The notes under the pieces were generated by a model, which did not search any database, had not been told where the DNA came from, and was given only the letters and a program-made list of their open reading frames with translations. A DNA stretch of 64,000 nt. Source: Deinococcus aerius. GTDB lineage: Bacteria; Deinococcota; Deinococci; Deinococcales; Deinococcaceae. The DNA is taken from positions 186,001 through 250,000 of the forward strand of contig NZ_BFAG01000003.1 in assembly GCF_002897375.1 (NCBI RefSeq), read 5' to 3'. Shown piece by piece: positions 1 to 14,398 of the stretch (position 1 is the stretch's first letter; each line of letters opens with the position of its first letter). A program made the translations under genes and the position numbers.

Positions 1-144
1 CTGGCGGGCGAGATTCCGCACTTCACGGGCGTCTCCGACCCCTACGAGGCCCCCGAAGCACCCGACCTCCACCTGCGGACCGACCGCATCAGCGTGGAGG
101 ACGGCGTGCGGCGACTGCTCGACCACCTGGGGTACGGGGCATGA
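1..144 (+). CDS. cysC: Adenylylsulfate kinase, C-terminal end only (5' partial)
   Basis: Reading frame 1 is open from the window edge and encodes the last 47 residues of a protein ending in ..[24 protein letters not shown]. The [18 protein letters not shown] stretch matches the C-terminal part of APS kinases, which phosphorylate adenylyl sulfate to PAPS. The stop overlaps the next start (ATGA, 141-144), so cysC and cysH are translationally coupled in a sulfate-assimilation operon. The catalytic core lies outside the window, so the call rests on the tail and on context. Confidence 0.8.
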   Translation: MAGEIPHFTGVSDPYEAPEAPDLHLRTDRISVEDGVRRLLDHLGYGA

Positions 145-920
145 CGGCGCTGGAGAACCGCCCCGGGGTGCGTACGCCCGAGCAGGGCGGCGTGCCGCTG
201 ACGACCGAGCCCCGTGCCCCCCGTGAAGCCGCCGGGCACGTCGACACCACCGCGCCCGCCTTCACCCCCGACACCAACCCCCTGGACGTGATCCGCTGGG
301 CGCTCGAAGCCCACCCCGACCTGCTGATGCCCAGCGCGTTCAACCTCAACGGCGTCGTGCTCCTCGACCTCGCCGCTCGGGCGGGCTACCGGGGCGAGGT
401 CGTGTTCGTGGACACCGGCTTCCACTTCCCCGAAACCTTGCAGACCCGGGACCGCCTCGCCGCGCGTTACCCGGAGATGACCTTCGTGACGCTGAACGCG
501 GGGGCGCACCCGGAAGACGGTCAGACGCCGCCCGACCTCTACGCCTCCGACCCCGACGCCTGCTGCGCGGTGCGGAAGGTCGCACCCCTTCAGGCGTACC
601 TGCGGGAGAAGGCGCCCTCCGCCCTGCTCAATGCCCGCAGCCGGGATCAGGCGAGCACCCGCGCCGACATCCCCTTTGTCGAGACGGGCGGGGCGCGGGT
701 GAAGATCAATCCCCTCGCCCACTGGACGCGCGAGCGGCTGGAGGCGTACGCGCGGGACCACGGCCTCCCCGTCAACCCGCTGTATTTCGACGGCTTCCTG
801 TCCGTGGGCTGCTGGACCTGTACCCGCGCCGTCCGTCCCGGCGAGGACGCCCGCGCGGGCCGGTGGGCCGGGAAGGGCAAGACCGAGTGCGGGCTGTGGG
901 CGGGGGAGAACCGGCTGTAG
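141..920 (+). CDS. cysH: Phosphoadenylyl/adenylyl-sulfate reductase
   Basis: A 259-residue cytoplasmic reductase that reduces activated sulfate (APS or PAPS) to sulfite. The PAPS-reductase fold is visible ([14 protein letters not shown] near 93-106). Two cysteine pairs, C141-C142 ([12 protein letters not shown]) and C224-C227 (GCWTC), are the [4Fe-4S] ligands of the APS-reductase-type branch. The tail ECGLW carries the catalytic Cys at about 250. The ATG overlaps the cysC stop. Known iron-sulfur members often prefer APS, yet a PAPS-making CysC is encoded just upstream, so substrate preference is open. The first 45 residues are variable and the true start could be slightly downstream. Confidence 0.9.
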   Translation: MTALENRPGVRTPEQGGVPLTTEPRAPREAAGHVDTTAPAFTPDTNPLDVIRWALEAHPDLLMPSAFNLNGVVLLDLAARAGYRGEVVFVDTGFHFPETLQTRDRLAARYPEMTFVTLNAGAHPEDGQTPPDLYASDPDACCAVRKVAPLQAYLREKAPSALLNARSRDQASTRADIPFVETGGARVKINPLAHWTRERLEAYARDHGLPVNPLYFDGFLSVGCWTCTRAVRPGEDARAGRWAGKGKTECGLWAGENRL

Positions 921-984
921 GCCCACCTTTTCCCCGTCCCAAAAGTTGACCAACTTCATCCACTACCTTTTTTGCGAGGCTGCC

Positions 985-2157
<1,173 letters not shown>

Positions 2158-2232
2158 CCCGCCCTGCACCGAACCCACACGGCCCGGCTCACCCGCACCG
2201 TGTTTACTGGGCCTACCACCCCGGAGGGACGA

Positions 2233-3198
2233 ATGACCCGAAGACTCACGATCCTGACCGCCGCCGCGCTCCTCACATCCACGGCCCAGGGGCAGGGCGC
2301 CACCACGGTCCGCCTGGGGTTTTTCCCGAACCTCACCCACGCGCCCGCGCTTGTGGGGCTGGAGAAGGGCTACTTTCAGAAGGCGCTGGGGAGCGCGAAG
2401 CTCGACCCCCGCGAGTTCGTGTCGGGCACCTCGCTCATGGAGGCGTTCGCGGCGGGGCAGATCGACATCGCCTATGTGGGTCCCGGCCCCGCGATCAACG
2501 GCGCGGCGCGGGGAATGCCCCTCCAGATCGTCGCCGGGGCGAGCGAGGCGGGGGCGGTCCTGATCGCGCGGGGGGACAGCGGGATCAAGTCCTACAAGGA
2601 CCTCTCCGGCAAGCGGGTGGCCGTGCCCAGCCTGGGGAACACCCAGGACATCAGCCTGCGCCACCTCCTGAAGGAACAGGGCCTGAAGGCGCAGGCGGAC
2701 GGCGGCAACGTCACCGTGACGGCCGTTCCGCCCGCCGACGTGCTCGCGGCCTTTGCGGCGGGGCGGGTGGACGCGACCCTCGTGCCCGAGCCCTGGGGCG
2801 CCGTGCTGGAGGCGCAGGGCCACCGGATGATCGGCAACGAGAAGACGGTGTGGCGGGGCGGGCAATACCCCACCACCGTCGTGATTGTGAACACCAAATT
2901 TGCGGCGGGGAATCCGGCGCTCGTCACAGCCTTCCTCAAGGCACACGCCGACGCCGTCGCCTACCTCAACAAGAATCCCGCCGCCGCGCGCACTGTGATC
3001 AACGCCGAGCTGGAAAAGCTGACCGGACAGAAGGTCGACCTGCGCGTGCTCCAGCGGGCGATGGTCCGCACCCGCTTCACGACGGGCCTGGACCTGGACG
3101 CCCTGAACGACTACGCCGCCCTGAACGTGGAGGCCGGGTACGCCCGGAGCGTGCCCGACCTGAGGGCTTTTATCCTGCCCGGCGCCCTGAAGAAGTGA
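2233..3198 (+). CDS. ABC transporter substrate-binding protein, SsuA/TauA-like
   Basis: A 321-residue periplasmic solute-binding protein with an N-terminal signal peptide ([20 protein letters not shown]). The following [24 protein letters not shown] is the typical first strand and helix of the sulfonate/taurine/nitrate-binding family. A GGAGGGA ribosome site at 2223-2229 supports the ATG at 2233 over an earlier in-frame ATG at 2200. It is followed by its permease and ATPase. The sulfur-gene neighbourhood suggests an organosulfur compound as ligand, but the family also includes nitrate and pyrimidine-precursor binders. Confidence 0.88.
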   Translation: MTRRLTILTAAALLTSTAQGQGATTVRLGFFPNLTHAPALVGLEKGYFQKALGSAKLDPREFVSGTSLMEAFAAGQIDIAYVGPGPAINGAARGMPLQIVAGASEAGAVLIARGDSGIKSYKDLSGKRVAVPSLGNTQDISLRHLLKEQGLKAQADGGNVTVTAVPPADVLAAFAAGRVDATLVPEPWGAVLEAQGHRMIGNEKTVWRGGQYPTTVVIVNTKFAAGNPALVTAFLKAHADAVAYLNKNPAAARTVINAELEKLTGQKVDLRVLQRAMVRTRFTTGLDLDALNDYAALNVEAGYARSVPDLRAFILPGALKK

Positions 3199-3202
3199 AT
3201 CC

Positions 3203-4036
3203 ATGACGATCTCCCCCCCCCTGCAAGCCCCCCCCGCCACCCGCCGCGCCGCCCGGGGACGAATGCTGCTGTGGCAGCTCCTGGGCCTGGTGCTGCTGCT
3301 CGCCCTGTGGTGGCTGGTGACGGACGTGCTCCGGCTCTACCCGCCCTACGTCTTCCCTAGCCCCCGGGCGGTGTGGACCGAGATCAGCTACGGGCTGTGG
3401 GGCAGCGGGCCGCAGGACGGCAGGCTGCTCGCGGGCATCGGCAACAGCCTGCGGCGGGTGCTGGTCGGGTATGCCGTCGCCGTGCTGCTGGGCGGCGTGG
3501 TCGGCCTGCTGATGAGCGCGTGGCGCCCCCTGCGCGAGACGCTGGGCGCCTACCTCACCGGCGTCCAGAGCGTGCCCTCCATCGCCTTCGTGCCCTTCGC
3601 CATCCTCTTTTTCGGGCTGAACGAGCGCGCGGTGCTGTTCGTGGTCATCCTGGAGGGCTTCATTCCCATCGCGCTGGCCGTCTCCGGGGCGTTGATGAAC
3701 GTGCCCCCGGCGCTGCGGGTCGCGGGGCGGACGCTGGGGGCGCGGGGGCTGGGGCTCACGACCGGGGTGCTGCTGCCCAGCGCGGTGCCCAGCATCCTGA
3801 CCGGGCTGCGGACCGCCTGGAGCTTCGCCTGGCGGGCGCTGGTGGGCGGCGAACTGCTCGTGAGCGCGAGCGCCAGCCTGGGCGCCCAACTGGAGATCGG
3901 GCGCAACACCGCGAACATGGCGCTGGTGATCGCCACCATATTGATCATCGGGACCATCGGCGGGCTGTTCGACGCCCTTCTTCGCGCGCTGGAGGCCCGG
4001 GTGCGCCGCGACTACGGCCTGGAGGTGCCCCAATGA
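3203..4036 (+). CDS. ABC transporter permease, SsuC/TauC-like
   Basis: A 277-residue inner-membrane permease with about six hydrophobic segments. The cytoplasmic coupling loop is visible as [41 protein letters not shown], the EAA-type motif of the binding-protein-dependent family that includes SsuC. It begins 4 nt after the substrate-binding gene and ends 10 nt before the ATPase, so the three form one importer operon. The first 25 residues are Pro/Arg/Ala-rich and cytoplasmic. Confidence 0.9.
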   Translation: MTISPPLQAPPATRRAARGRMLLWQLLGLVLLLALWWLVTDVLRLYPPYVFPSPRAVWTEISYGLWGSGPQDGRLLAGIGNSLRRVLVGYAVAVLLGGVVGLLMSAWRPLRETLGAYLTGVQSVPSIAFVPFAILFFGLNERAVLFVVILEGFIPIALAVSGALMNVPPALRVAGRTLGARGLGLTTGVLLPSAVPSILTGLRTAWSFAWRALVGGELLVSASASLGAQLEIGRNTANMALVIATILIIGTIGGLFDALLRALEARVRRDYGLEVPQ

Positions 4037-4046
4037 GAGGTGTACA

Positions 4047-4805
4047 GTGACCGCCACGATGACCCGCCCCGCCCGAACCGCCAGCACGGCCCCCCAGGGG
4101 ATCAGCCTGACGCTGGACGGGGTGACCTACCGCTACGGGCGCTCGCGGACGGCGACGACCCCGGCGGGCCTGGGCCCGGTCGATCTGCGGGTGCAGCCCG
4201 GCGAGTTCCTGTGCGTGGTGGGCCCCTCGGGCAGCGGCAAGAGCACCCTACTCTCGCTGCTGGCGGGCTTCCTGCGGCCCCAGACCGGCGAGATCCGGCT
4301 GGGCGACACGCCCCTGCGCGGCCCCGACCCGCGCCTCACGCTGGTGCAGCAGGAGCCCGCCCTGTTCCCCTGGCGCACGGTGGCGGGCAACGTGGCCTTC
4401 GGCCTGGAGCGCCAGCGCCTGCCCCGCGCCGAGCGGACCGCCCGGGTGGAGGACACCCTGCGCCTCGTGGGTCTGGAGGGCTACGGCCCCCGCCGCGTTC
4501 ACGAACTCTCCGGCGGGCAGCGCCAGCGGGTCAGCCTGGCCCGGGCGCTCGCCGTGCAGCCGCAGCTCCTCCTCCTCGACGAGCCCTTCAGCGCCCTCGA
4601 CGACCGCACCCGCACGGTGCTGTCGGACGAGTTGCTGGGCATCTGGTGGGAGAGAAAGGTCACCGTCGTCTTCGTGACCCACAACCTGGAGGAAGCCCTG
4701 GCGCTCGGGCAGCGCGTCGTCGCCCTGCGCGGCGGCGAGGTCGTGCTGGATGGCCCCGCGCGGGAGCTGAGCGTGGGGCAGCTCCGGGAGACGCTGGAGG
4801 AGTAA
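4047..4805 (+). CDS. ABC transporter ATP-binding protein, SsuB/TauB-like
   Basis: A 252-residue ATPase that powers the adjacent importer. Walker A is GPSGSGKST near 59-67, the Q-loop is [11 protein letters not shown], the signature is [15 protein letters not shown], Walker B is [12 protein letters not shown], and the switch His lies in [10 protein letters not shown]. The start is taken as GTG 4047; an in-frame ATG at 4059 is an alternative. This is the last gene of the sulfur/importer block and is followed directly by a strong hairpin. Confidence 0.9.
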   Translation: MTATMTRPARTASTAPQGISLTLDGVTYRYGRSRTATTPAGLGPVDLRVQPGEFLCVVGPSGSGKSTLLSLLAGFLRPQTGEIRLGDTPLRGPDPRLTLVQQEPALFPWRTVAGNVAFGLERQRLPRAERTARVEDTLRLVGLEGYGPRRVHELSGGQRQRVSLARALAVQPQLLLLDEPFSALDDRTRTVLSDELLGIWWERKVTVVFVTHNLEEALALGQRVVALRGGEVVLDGPARELSVGQLRETLEE

Positions 4806-4821
4806 GGGACCCCGGTAGGCG

Positions 4822-4855
4822 GGAAGGAGCCGGGGCGTTGGCCCCGGCTCCTTCC
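4822..4855. terminator. Perfect 15-bp hairpin between convergent genes
   Basis: Positions 4822-4836 pair perfectly with 4841-4855 around a GTTG loop. The hairpin sits 17 nt past the importer ATPase gene and 14 nt past the end of the convergent MATE gene, so it probably terminates transcription from both sides. There is no U-run longer than two, so factor-independent termination would rely on stem strength. Confidence 0.8.
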
Positions 4856-4868
4856 GCCGTCTGCCCCC

Positions 4869-6266
4869 TCAATCCCCCGCCAGCGCCCCCCGCTGCGCCT
4901 CGGCCAGCCCCACCCAGTTCACCCGGCGGCGGCGCCACTCGAAGATGGCGACCTTGGCGAGTTCGTCCAGCACCCGGGCCAGGAACACGCCCCACACGCC
5001 GAGCGGGGTGTACAGGCCGAGGAAGATGGCGAGCGGCAGCCCCACCACGAAGGCACCCACCACGTCGCCCGTGATCACGCCCTTGCCGTCCCCCACACTC
5101 GGCAGGGCGCCGCCGCCCAGGATCATGTTGCGGACCTTGACGACCTGGGTGGCCGCGTTGATCAGGATGCCGCCCAGTGCGATGGCCCGCACGTCCGCGC
5201 CCACTGCCGGGAACAGCAGCGGCAGCAGCAGCCCGCTGAGGGCGAACAGCAGGCCGAAGCCCAGGCCGGTCAGCCCTCCTACCCGGCCCACGCGCCCCAG
5301 CCAAGCCCGCGCGCCGGGGCCGTCCCCCGCGCCCAGTGCCCGCCCGATCAGGACCGTCGCCGCGCTCATCAGCCCGAAGGAGCCCACCACGAAGATGCCC
5401 TCCAGCGTGCCGACGATCTGGCTGGCGGCCAGGGCCTGGGTGCCCACCCGGGCGAACACGGCGGCGTACATGAAGCCCCCCAGGCTCCACAGGAACTCGG
5501 TCAGGCCGATGGGCGCCGACAGGGTGAGGAGGGGGCCTGTCACCGCGCGGCGCTGTCCCGGGGCGGGCAGGGCGAAGGCGGCCAGACGGCGTGGGCCATA
5601 GACCAGATAGGCCAGGAGCGCGGCCTTGAGCGTCTGCGCGATCACCAGGGCCCAGGCGGCGCCCACGACGCCGAGTTCCGGCAGCGGGCCGACGCCGAAC
5701 ACCAGCCCCACGGCGGCGAGGCTCTCGACCGCCACCGTCAGCATGGTGGCGACCATCGGCGTGCGGGCATGACCCAGCGAGCGCAGCGCCCCGCTGAGAA
5801 TCCAGCCGAGCATGCCGGGCACCAGGGACAGCATGGCGACCCGCAGGTAGGGAATCGCCGTGGCGGTCACGTCGGGCGCGCCGCCCGCGAGGCGCAGCAG
5901 GCCCCCCGCGCCCAGGATGACCGGCGCCGTCGCCAGCCCGGCGAGGAGCAGGCTAACGACCAGCGCGACCGTCAGCGTGCCGTTCACCCCCGCCCGGTCC
6001 CCCGCCCCGGCCCGCCGCGCCACCAGGATGGAGGTGCCCGAGCCCAGCGCCCCCAGGGTGGCGAAGAACAGGAAGCTCACGCTGCCCGCCAGCCCCACCG
6101 CCGCGACGGCCACGGCGCCCAGCGTGCCCACGATGACCTGGTTCACGAAGGTCAGGACGAGTTGCAGCACCATCTCCAGGCTGACCGGAACGGCGATGGA
6201 GGCGATCTCGCGCCCGGGCGAGCGGGTTTGAATCGATTCAGATGGGGGGGAGGAAACGGCCGACAT
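4869..6266 (-). CDS. MATE family multidrug/cation antiporter
   Basis: A 465-residue integral membrane protein with about twelve hydrophobic helices. The N-terminal [40 protein letters not shown] matches the first two helices of MATE transporters, including the V(D/N)xxxVGxLG region. A second related half begins near [22 protein letters not shown]. Such proteins export drugs or metabolites using a Na+ or H+ gradient. The substrate cannot be told from sequence. It is a single gene, convergent with the importer operon and unlinked in function to it. Confidence 0.9.
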   Translation of the reverse strand: MSAVSSPPSESIQTRSPGREIASIAVPVSLEMVLQLVLTFVNQVIVGTLGAVAVAAVGLAGSVSFLFFATLGALGSGTSILVARRAGAGDRAGVNGTLTVALVVSLLLAGLATAPVILGAGGLLRLAGGAPDVTATAIPYLRVAMLSLVPGMLGWILSGALRSLGHARTPMVATMLTVAVESLAAVGLVFGVGPLPELGVVGAAWALVIAQTLKAALLAYLVYGPRRLAAFALPAPGQRRAVTGPLLTLSAPIGLTEFLWSLGGFMYAAVFARVGTQALAASQIVGTLEGIFVVGSFGLMSAATVLIGRALGAGDGPGARAWLGRVGRVGGLTGLGFGLLFALSGLLLPLLFPAVGADVRAIALGGILINAATQVVKVRNMILGGGALPSVGDGKGVITGDVVGAFVVGLPLAIFLGLYTPLGVWGVFLARVLDELAKVAIFEWRRRRVNWVGLAEAQRGALAGD

Positions 6267-6384
6267 ACCGCGCCAAGGTACACCCGGGCCGCCGGGGGAC
6301 CCTCAGCCGAATGGCGGAGAGCTAGACACGGGCAGGCGGGGCACGGTCTGGACTTCGTGCCCCGCCTCCCCCCGAGGGTGTCCC

Positions 6385-7644
<1,260 letters not shown>

Positions 7645-7714
7645 GTTGACCTCCTGTCGGGCTCAGTGTAGGGGGTGGGGGCGGGCGAAAGGGGCGCGTG
7701 TCCAGCCGGGCGGG

Positions 7715-8341
7715 TCACGGGCGGGTCGGCCGGAGCCGGGCCTGATCGGGCGTCAGGGCGGGCCACTCCCCCGTCTGCGCGGCGGCGCTCTCCCAGTTCT
7801 CCTTGCCGCTCCAGCGTTCGATGGCCAGCGAATAGACCGAGGTGCGGGCAAGGTCCGAATCCGAGATGGGCCGGGTCTGCTCGCCGATCCGCAGGTCCGG
7901 GAACACCCGCTCGCTCAGCACGGTCAGGGCCTCCCGCGCCTCGTCCGGGTCGGTGAGGAGCCGCGCGGTGCCGAAAACGATCACGCTGCGGTACTGCACC
8001 GACAGTTCGAGGGGGTCATTGCTGGGGAGCAGCGCCCCGATCTCGGACGCCTCGAAGGTGGCGCGGGCGGGCTGGCCCCGTTCCGTATTGGCCCGCAGCC
8101 GCCCGGCGATGTTCGTGTGGTACACGAGGTCGTGCCGCTCCGGGCGGTACGCGAAGGCGAGCGGCGTGACGAAGGGGAACGCGCCGTCCTTGTCCTCCCA
8201 GACGGTCGCCACGCGGCCCAGGGGCACCCGCAGCAATAGGGCGCGAATCCAGTCGTCGTCCCGCCGGTTCTGGGGTCGGCGCCCTAAAGAAGGGTCGCGG
8301 TGGCGGGGGTCGTAGAAGTCGGTCGACGTGGCCCGGGTCAT
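7715..8341 (-). CDS. Pyridoxamine 5'-phosphate oxidase-like flavin-binding protein
   Basis: A 208-residue protein with the split-barrel PNPOx-like fold: a VPLGRVATVWEDKDGAFPFVTPLAFAY strand pair and YHTNIAGRLRANTERGQPARATFEASEIG, as in the PNPOx-like/NimA group that binds FMN or heme. The start lies 18 bp from the divergent MocR-type gene, and TAGCTT ends 7 nt before the ATG with no ribosome site, indicating a leaderless mRNA. Divergent pairing with a PLP-sensing regulator points to vitamin B6 or related metabolism, but members of this fold have many functions. Confidence 0.8.
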   Translation of the reverse strand: MTRATSTDFYDPRHRDPSLGRRPQNRRDDDWIRALLLRVPLGRVATVWEDKDGAFPFVTPLAFAYRPERHDLVYHTNIAGRLRANTERGQPARATFEASEIGALLPSNDPLELSVQYRSVIVFGTARLLTDPDEAREALTVLSERVFPDLRIGEQTRPISDSDLARTSVYSLAIERWSGKENWESAAAQTGEWPALTPDQARLRPTRP

Positions 8342-8359
8342 ACCCCTTAAGCTAGGGCC
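8342..8359. promoter_or_regulatory. Overlapping divergent leaderless promoters
   Basis: Only 18 bp separate two divergent start codons. On the plus strand TAAGCT (8348-8353) ends 6 nt before the ATG at 8360. On the minus strand TAGCTT (complement of 8349-8354) ends 7 nt before the ATG at 8341. The two candidate -10 hexamers share five base pairs, so polymerase could serve only one direction at a time. The assignment follows the TANNNT leaderless rule and is not experimental. Confidence 0.6.
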
Positions 8360-9871
8360 ATGCTGGACCCCACGACAGGGCCGGAAAGCGCGCGAGGGAC
8401 AGGTCCACTCGACCTGCTTCCCATCCCCTTGCGGCTCGACCGCTCGGCCCCCACCCCGCTGCACCGGCAACTTGCGGAACAGGTGCGGGCGGCGGCGCTC
8501 TCGGGTGCCCTTGCGCCGAACGCGCCGCTCCCGGGTTCGCGCACGCTCGCGGCGGCCCTCGGCGTCACCCGGGGCGTGGTCACGCTGGCGCTGGAGGAAC
8601 TTGTGGCGGACGGCACGCTGGAGACGCGGGTGGGGCGGGGCACCTGGGTCGCGCGGGGGGCGGCGGTGGCGACCCGGGAGGAGACCGTCCACCTGCCCGC
8701 CTGGCTCACCCTCCCCGGCCCGGCCCCGATAGACGGCCCCACAAGTGTCCCCGGCATTCACTTCCGGCCCGGGGTGGCGGGGACACGGGTGCTGGACGGG
8801 AAGGCGTGGCGGGCGGCGTGGGCGCGGGCGGCCCGAACCGTGCCCGGTCAGGAGGCAACGGGCGGCGACTACGGCGACCCGGCGGGTGAGCCCGAGTTTC
8901 GGGCGGCTCTGGCGGCCTTTGTGGGGCGGGCGCGGGGCCTGCGGACGGACGCAGGCCGGGTCGTCGTCACCCCGGGCAGCCTGGGGGCGCTGGGGCTGAT
9001 CGCCCGGCTGCTCCCGCCGGGAAGCCCGGTGCTGGTCGAGAATCCCGGCTACCGCGCGGCCCGTCAGGTGCTCCTCGACGCGGGGCACGAGCCTGTCCCC
9101 GTGCGCGTGGATGGGGACGGTCTGGTCACGGGCGGCCTCCCCCCCGCCCGTCTCGCCGTGGTCACGCCCAGCCACCAGTACCCGCTCGGCGTGCGGATGA
9201 GCCTGCCCCGGCGCCTGGCGCTGCTGCGCTGGGCCCAGACCCACGACGCCCTGATCGTGGAGGACGACTACGACGGCGAGTTCCGCTACGGCGCCCCGCC
9301 GCTGCCACCCCTCGCCAGCCTGGAGGGGGCCGGGGAGCGGGTGTTGTACCTGGGCACCCTCTCCAAGCTGCTCACGCCCGCCGTGCGGACGGGGTTCGTG
9401 GTCGCGCCACCCGCGCTGGTGCCCGCCCTCACCCGCGCCCGCGCGCTCGGGGACGGCGGGCACGACCGGATGACGCAGGCGGCCCTGACGTTCCTCCTTA
9501 CCGGGGGCCACCTCGACCGCCACGTCCGCCGCGCCCGGCGCTGGCACGGCGAGCAGCAGGCGGCCCTGGCCCGGACCCTCGCGCCCCTGGCCCCGGGGTC
9601 GAGGCTGGGCGGCATCGAGGCGGGGCTGCACGCCTGCCTGCACCTGCCGCCGCAGCTTCCCGCCGGGGAGGTGGCGGCGGAACTCGCCCGGCGCGGGGTG
9701 TTCGTGAGCGCGGCGGAGGTGTACACCTTCGGGGGCGAGCCCCCGAACGCCCTGATCCTCGGCTACGGCGGCCTGACGGTGGCCGAGGTCGAGCGGGGCG
9801 CGCGGGAGATCGTGCGGGTGGTGCGGGGGGCGGTCCTCAGTCCCGGCGGATCACGAGCCCCTGCGGGGTGA
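8360..9871 (+). CDS. MocR/PdxR-family regulator (GntR HTH plus aminotransferase-like domain)
   Basis: A 503-residue transcription factor. Residues 30-100 form a GntR winged helix (PTPLHRQLAEQVRAAALSG, LPGSRTLAAALGVTRGVV). The rest is an aspartate-aminotransferase-like domain with DDYDGEFRY near 302-310 and the PLP lysine K336 in YLGTLSKLLTPAVRTG. Such proteins sense PLP and often control pyridoxine genes or a divergent neighbour, here the PNPOx-like gene. TAAGCT lies 6 nt before the ATG with no ribosome site. Its 3' end overlaps the convergent secreted-protein gene by 35 bp. Confidence 0.9.
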   Translation: MLDPTTGPESARGTGPLDLLPIPLRLDRSAPTPLHRQLAEQVRAAALSGALAPNAPLPGSRTLAAALGVTRGVVTLALEELVADGTLETRVGRGTWVARGAAVATREETVHLPAWLTLPGPAPIDGPTSVPGIHFRPGVAGTRVLDGKAWRAAWARAARTVPGQEATGGDYGDPAGEPEFRAALAAFVGRARGLRTDAGRVVVTPGSLGALGLIARLLPPGSPVLVENPGYRAARQVLLDAGHEPVPVRVDGDGLVTGGLPPARLAVVTPSHQYPLGVRMSLPRRLALLRWAQTHDALIVEDDYDGEFRYGAPPLPPLASLEGAGERVLYLGTLSKLLTPAVRTGFVVAPPALVPALTRARALGDGGHDRMTQAALTFLLTGGHLDRHVRRARRWHGEQQAALARTLAPLAPGSRLGGIEAGLHACLHLPPQLPAGEVAAELARRGVFVSAAEVYTFGGEPPNALILGYGGLTVAEVERGAREIVRVVRGAVLSPGGSRAPAG

Positions 9872-10598
9872 AGCGCACCTTCTGGTAGGGCGCCCCGACC
9901 ACGGCCTCGAAGAGGGTGCCCAGCAGGTCGCGCGCCTCCCTGAAGGCCGCCTCCGACCGCTGCTGACCGGCCACCTCGTAGCGGGCGACCCCCACGAGCG
10001 TGAGGAGGACCAGGCCCTCCTGCATCTCCTGGCGCTCGGCGTCGTTCATGCCCTGGGTCACCGGGTCGGCGAGCAGGCGGGGGCGGATGTGGGCGCGCAG
10101 CGCGGCGAGGTCGTTCTTGCCCATCTCGTGCGCCCCGGCCACGAGCGTCTCGTAGCTGGCCGCCGCCGAGAACGCCAGCCCGTCGGCCAGGTCCGAGGTC
10201 GAGAGGCCGTACCCCGCGCTCAGCCTGCGGTACTCGTTCATCAGGGTGCCCAGGGCCTCGCGCGCCCGGGGCCGCTGCCGGGGGTCACTCGCCAGCGCCC
10301 CCGCGAAGGCGTCGAGGACCGCCGAGCCCGCCGATGGCCGGAAGGTCGTGGTCGCCCGGCCCGCCGCGATCACCGCCCGGCCCCGGGGTTCCAAGCGGGC
10401 GCGCTCGGCCTCGACCGCCTTCTGCACCTCCTGCCGCCGGGCCTCCTGCTCGGCGACCGCGTTCATCATGACGGAGTTCATGAGCAAGAAGTTGCCCATC
10501 ATCATGTTCATCATGTTGAGGTTGTCGGTCAGGAAGTCGTACTGGGCGGACGCGAGCGAGAGCGTCCCCAGCGCGGCAAGAGCCAGGACCCGCCTCAC
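9837..10598 (-). CDS. Secreted protein of unknown function, paralogue A
   Basis: A 253-residue protein with a clear signal peptide ([18 protein letters not shown]). Next come a Met/Asn-rich stretch (NLNMMNMMMGNFLLMNSVMMN) and an Ala/Arg-rich helical region. The end KVRFTPQGLVIRRD matches the end of the upstream gene ([12 protein letters not shown]), and both contain [18 protein letters not shown] and TTTFRPS/STTFAPG, so the two are duplicates. The GTG start overlaps the upstream stop (GTGA, 10595-10598). It somewhat recalls uncharacterised secreted proteins of the DUF6683 kind, but I am not sure. No enzyme motif is seen. Confidence 0.75.
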   Translation of the reverse strand: MRRVLALAALGTLSLASAQYDFLTDNLNMMNMMMGNFLLMNSVMMNAVAEQEARRQEVQKAVEAERARLEPRGRAVIAAGRATTTFRPSAGSAVLDAFAGALASDPRQRPRAREALGTLMNEYRRLSAGYGLSTSDLADGLAFSAAASYETLVAGAHEMGKNDLAALRAHIRPRLLADPVTQGMNDAERQEMQEGLVLLTLVGVARYEVAGQQRSEAAFREARDLLGTLFEAVVGAPYQKVRFTPQGLVIRRD

Positions 10599-11356
10599 CG
10601 AATCACCACGCCCTTCGGGGTGAACTGCACCCGCTCGAACTCGGCGCCCAGCAGGCGGCGGATGTGGGCCCGGGCATTCTGGACGGCCTGCTCGGCGGTC
10701 GCGGCGTCCCCCGACGCCTGGCCCGTCTGGTAGGCGTCGAGGACGATCAGGCCGAGCAGCACGAGGTAGTCGTGCGCGTGCTGGCGCTGGGGAAAGGTGA
10801 GGCCCTGGAAGCCCTTGTTCCGCAGCAGCCGGGCGCGCATGTCCGCACGCAGCCCCGCGACCTCGGCATCGGAGAGGTCCTTGCGGCCGTCGCTCGCCAC
10901 CAGGGTGAAGGCGGCGACCGCGAAGGTCAGCGTGTCAGCGAAGTCGGTGGTGCTGAGCCCCAGCTTCTCGGCGATGGCCGGATACCCCGCGAGGGCCTGC
11001 TCCAGGCGCCCCCGCAGCTCCCCCTGGACCTGGAGGCTGCCCCCGACCCGGGCGGCGATCTCACCGGGCGCGTTCGACCGGCCCGGGGCGAAGGTCGTGC
11101 TGGCCTTTCCCGCCCGGATGGCCGTGTTGCCCCGCGCCACCACCCCCGGGAAGTTCTGGTCGATAAAGGTCAGGTCGGGCACCGTGAAGCCGAACAGCGT
11201 CACGTACACGTCGGTGTCGCTGACCCCCAGGCTGTTGAGGGTCACGACCTGCGGGATCAGGGGGGGATCACCCGGGCGCAGGCCCTCGTACACCTGGGCC
11301 GAGGCGAGCGTGGAGGCGAGCAGCAGGGGCAGCAGCAGGCGGGAGGCGCGCGGCAT
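10595..11356 (-). CDS. Secreted protein of unknown function, paralogue B
   Basis: A 253-residue exported protein (signal peptide [20 protein letters not shown]) of the same family and length as the next gene. Shared blocks are [43 protein letters not shown] and the C-terminal [14 protein letters not shown]. The ATG follows a GGAAAGGAG ribosome site. The stop overlaps the following GTG start, so the two copies are made together and may act as a complex. It is probably periplasmic or envelope-associated. Function unknown. Confidence 0.75.
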   Translation of the reverse strand: MPRASRLLLPLLLASTLASAQVYEGLRPGDPPLIPQVVTLNSLGVSDTDVYVTLFGFTVPDLTFIDQNFPGVVARGNTAIRAGKASTTFAPGRSNAPGEIAARVGGSLQVQGELRGRLEQALAGYPAIAEKLGLSTTDFADTLTFAVAAFTLVASDGRKDLSDAEVAGLRADMRARLLRNKGFQGLTFPQRQHAHDYLVLLGLIVLDAYQTGQASGDAATAEQAVQNARAHIRRLLGAEFERVQFTPKGVVIR

Positions 11357-11430
11357 GGGACTCCTTTCCGGGGGCGGGCACTGGAGGGCGGAGCCCCAGC
11401 CTAGCACCGGCTTTACGCGGCCACGCCCCA

Positions 11431-13241
<1,811 letters not shown>

Positions 13242-13245
<4 letters not shown>

Positions 13246-14297
13246 GCGACCACCGCCGTCCCGTACTGCCCCGCCAGGTGCGCCCGGATGCGCCGGGTCA
13301 CCAGCTCGGAACTGCCCATCGCACGGGTCATGGCCTGCTCGAGCGCGGCGGTCGGGATCAGGTTCTGGGGGGCGCGGGGGTCCTTGTGGGCCTTGCTGGC
13401 GAGGCGGCACAGCAGCGCCCCCGAGAGGTCGGCGATGTCCTGCACCCCGCGCGGCACGAAGTCCACGTCCTCGGGCGCGTGCATCTCCAGCCGCATCACG
13501 CCCGCCAGCGGGTGCTGGTAGAAGGGCGGGTCGCACAGCCGGACGTACCAGGTGAAGCGCTGCTCGCGGCCCCCGCCCGCGTGGCCCTCGCCCCGGTCGC
13601 CCACCGTGAAGCGCAGGATGGGCGTGCGCTCCCCCGGTTTCAGCTCCGAGAGCAGGCCGATGCGGTCGGCGCCCAGGTAATCCGTGTGCAGCGTCTTGAC
13701 GTAGCCCACGACGGCCCGGCCCGCCTCGCCCACGCGCACCGGGCCGTCTTGCAGCACCAGCGTCTCGGGCAGCGCGTCCGGGTCCGTCTCGTCGAGCGGC
13801 AGGGGCGAGGCGAGGTCCGCGCTCAGGGCCTGCTCGTCGTCCAGCATGAGGCGCTGGACCTTGGCGCGGGCGCCCTCGACCTGCGCGCCGCTGAAGGGAT
13901 GCGGCTGATATTCCAGGCGGCCCGAGTGCGGATTCCGGGGGCTGAGGCGGGCGGGCTCCAGCCGGTGGTCGCCGCTGTAGGCCAGCACCCGCCGGGCGCG
14001 GACGCCCTGCAGTTCGGCGCGGCGGCTGCCGTGCGGGCAGAGGTCCACCGCCCCCACCACGTAGGCCCCGAACCCCGCCACGCTGAGGGTTCCCGCCTCG
14101 TCGTCCAGCAGGAGGCGGGCCTCCATGCGCGGCTTGCCGTCCACCACCAGAATGCGCCGCACCCGCTCTGGAATGCCGCGCGTCGGGAGGGCGACCCAGC
14201 GTTCCGTTTCGGCGCTATACACCAGCCCGGCGAAGGGCTGGAGGGTGAGTTGGCCGTCGAAGGTGTCGACCGGCCAGGGGTCCAGACGAATCCGCAT
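13242..14297 (-). CDS. nurA: NurA 5'-3' DNA nuclease
   Basis: A 351-residue nuclease of the NurA domain family, which partners HerA in DNA end processing. Acidic metal-binding positions are suggested by [15 protein letters not shown] near 60 and TLVLQDGPV, and the C-terminal [18 protein letters not shown] fits family tails. The frame is open upstream to 14378, but TAGAAT at 14310-14305 ends exactly 7 nt before the ATG at 14297 with no ribosome site, a textbook leaderless start. It is first in the nurA-herA operon, as in D. radiodurans. Confidence 0.9.
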
Positions 14298-14398
14298 GGG
14301 GGGCATTCTACGCGGGGTGCCGAGGCTCCGGCGAGAATTTGGCGTCCCGGCCAGCGCGAACGTCCCGCACCCGGCCAACAGTTCCCATGCGCGTCAGC

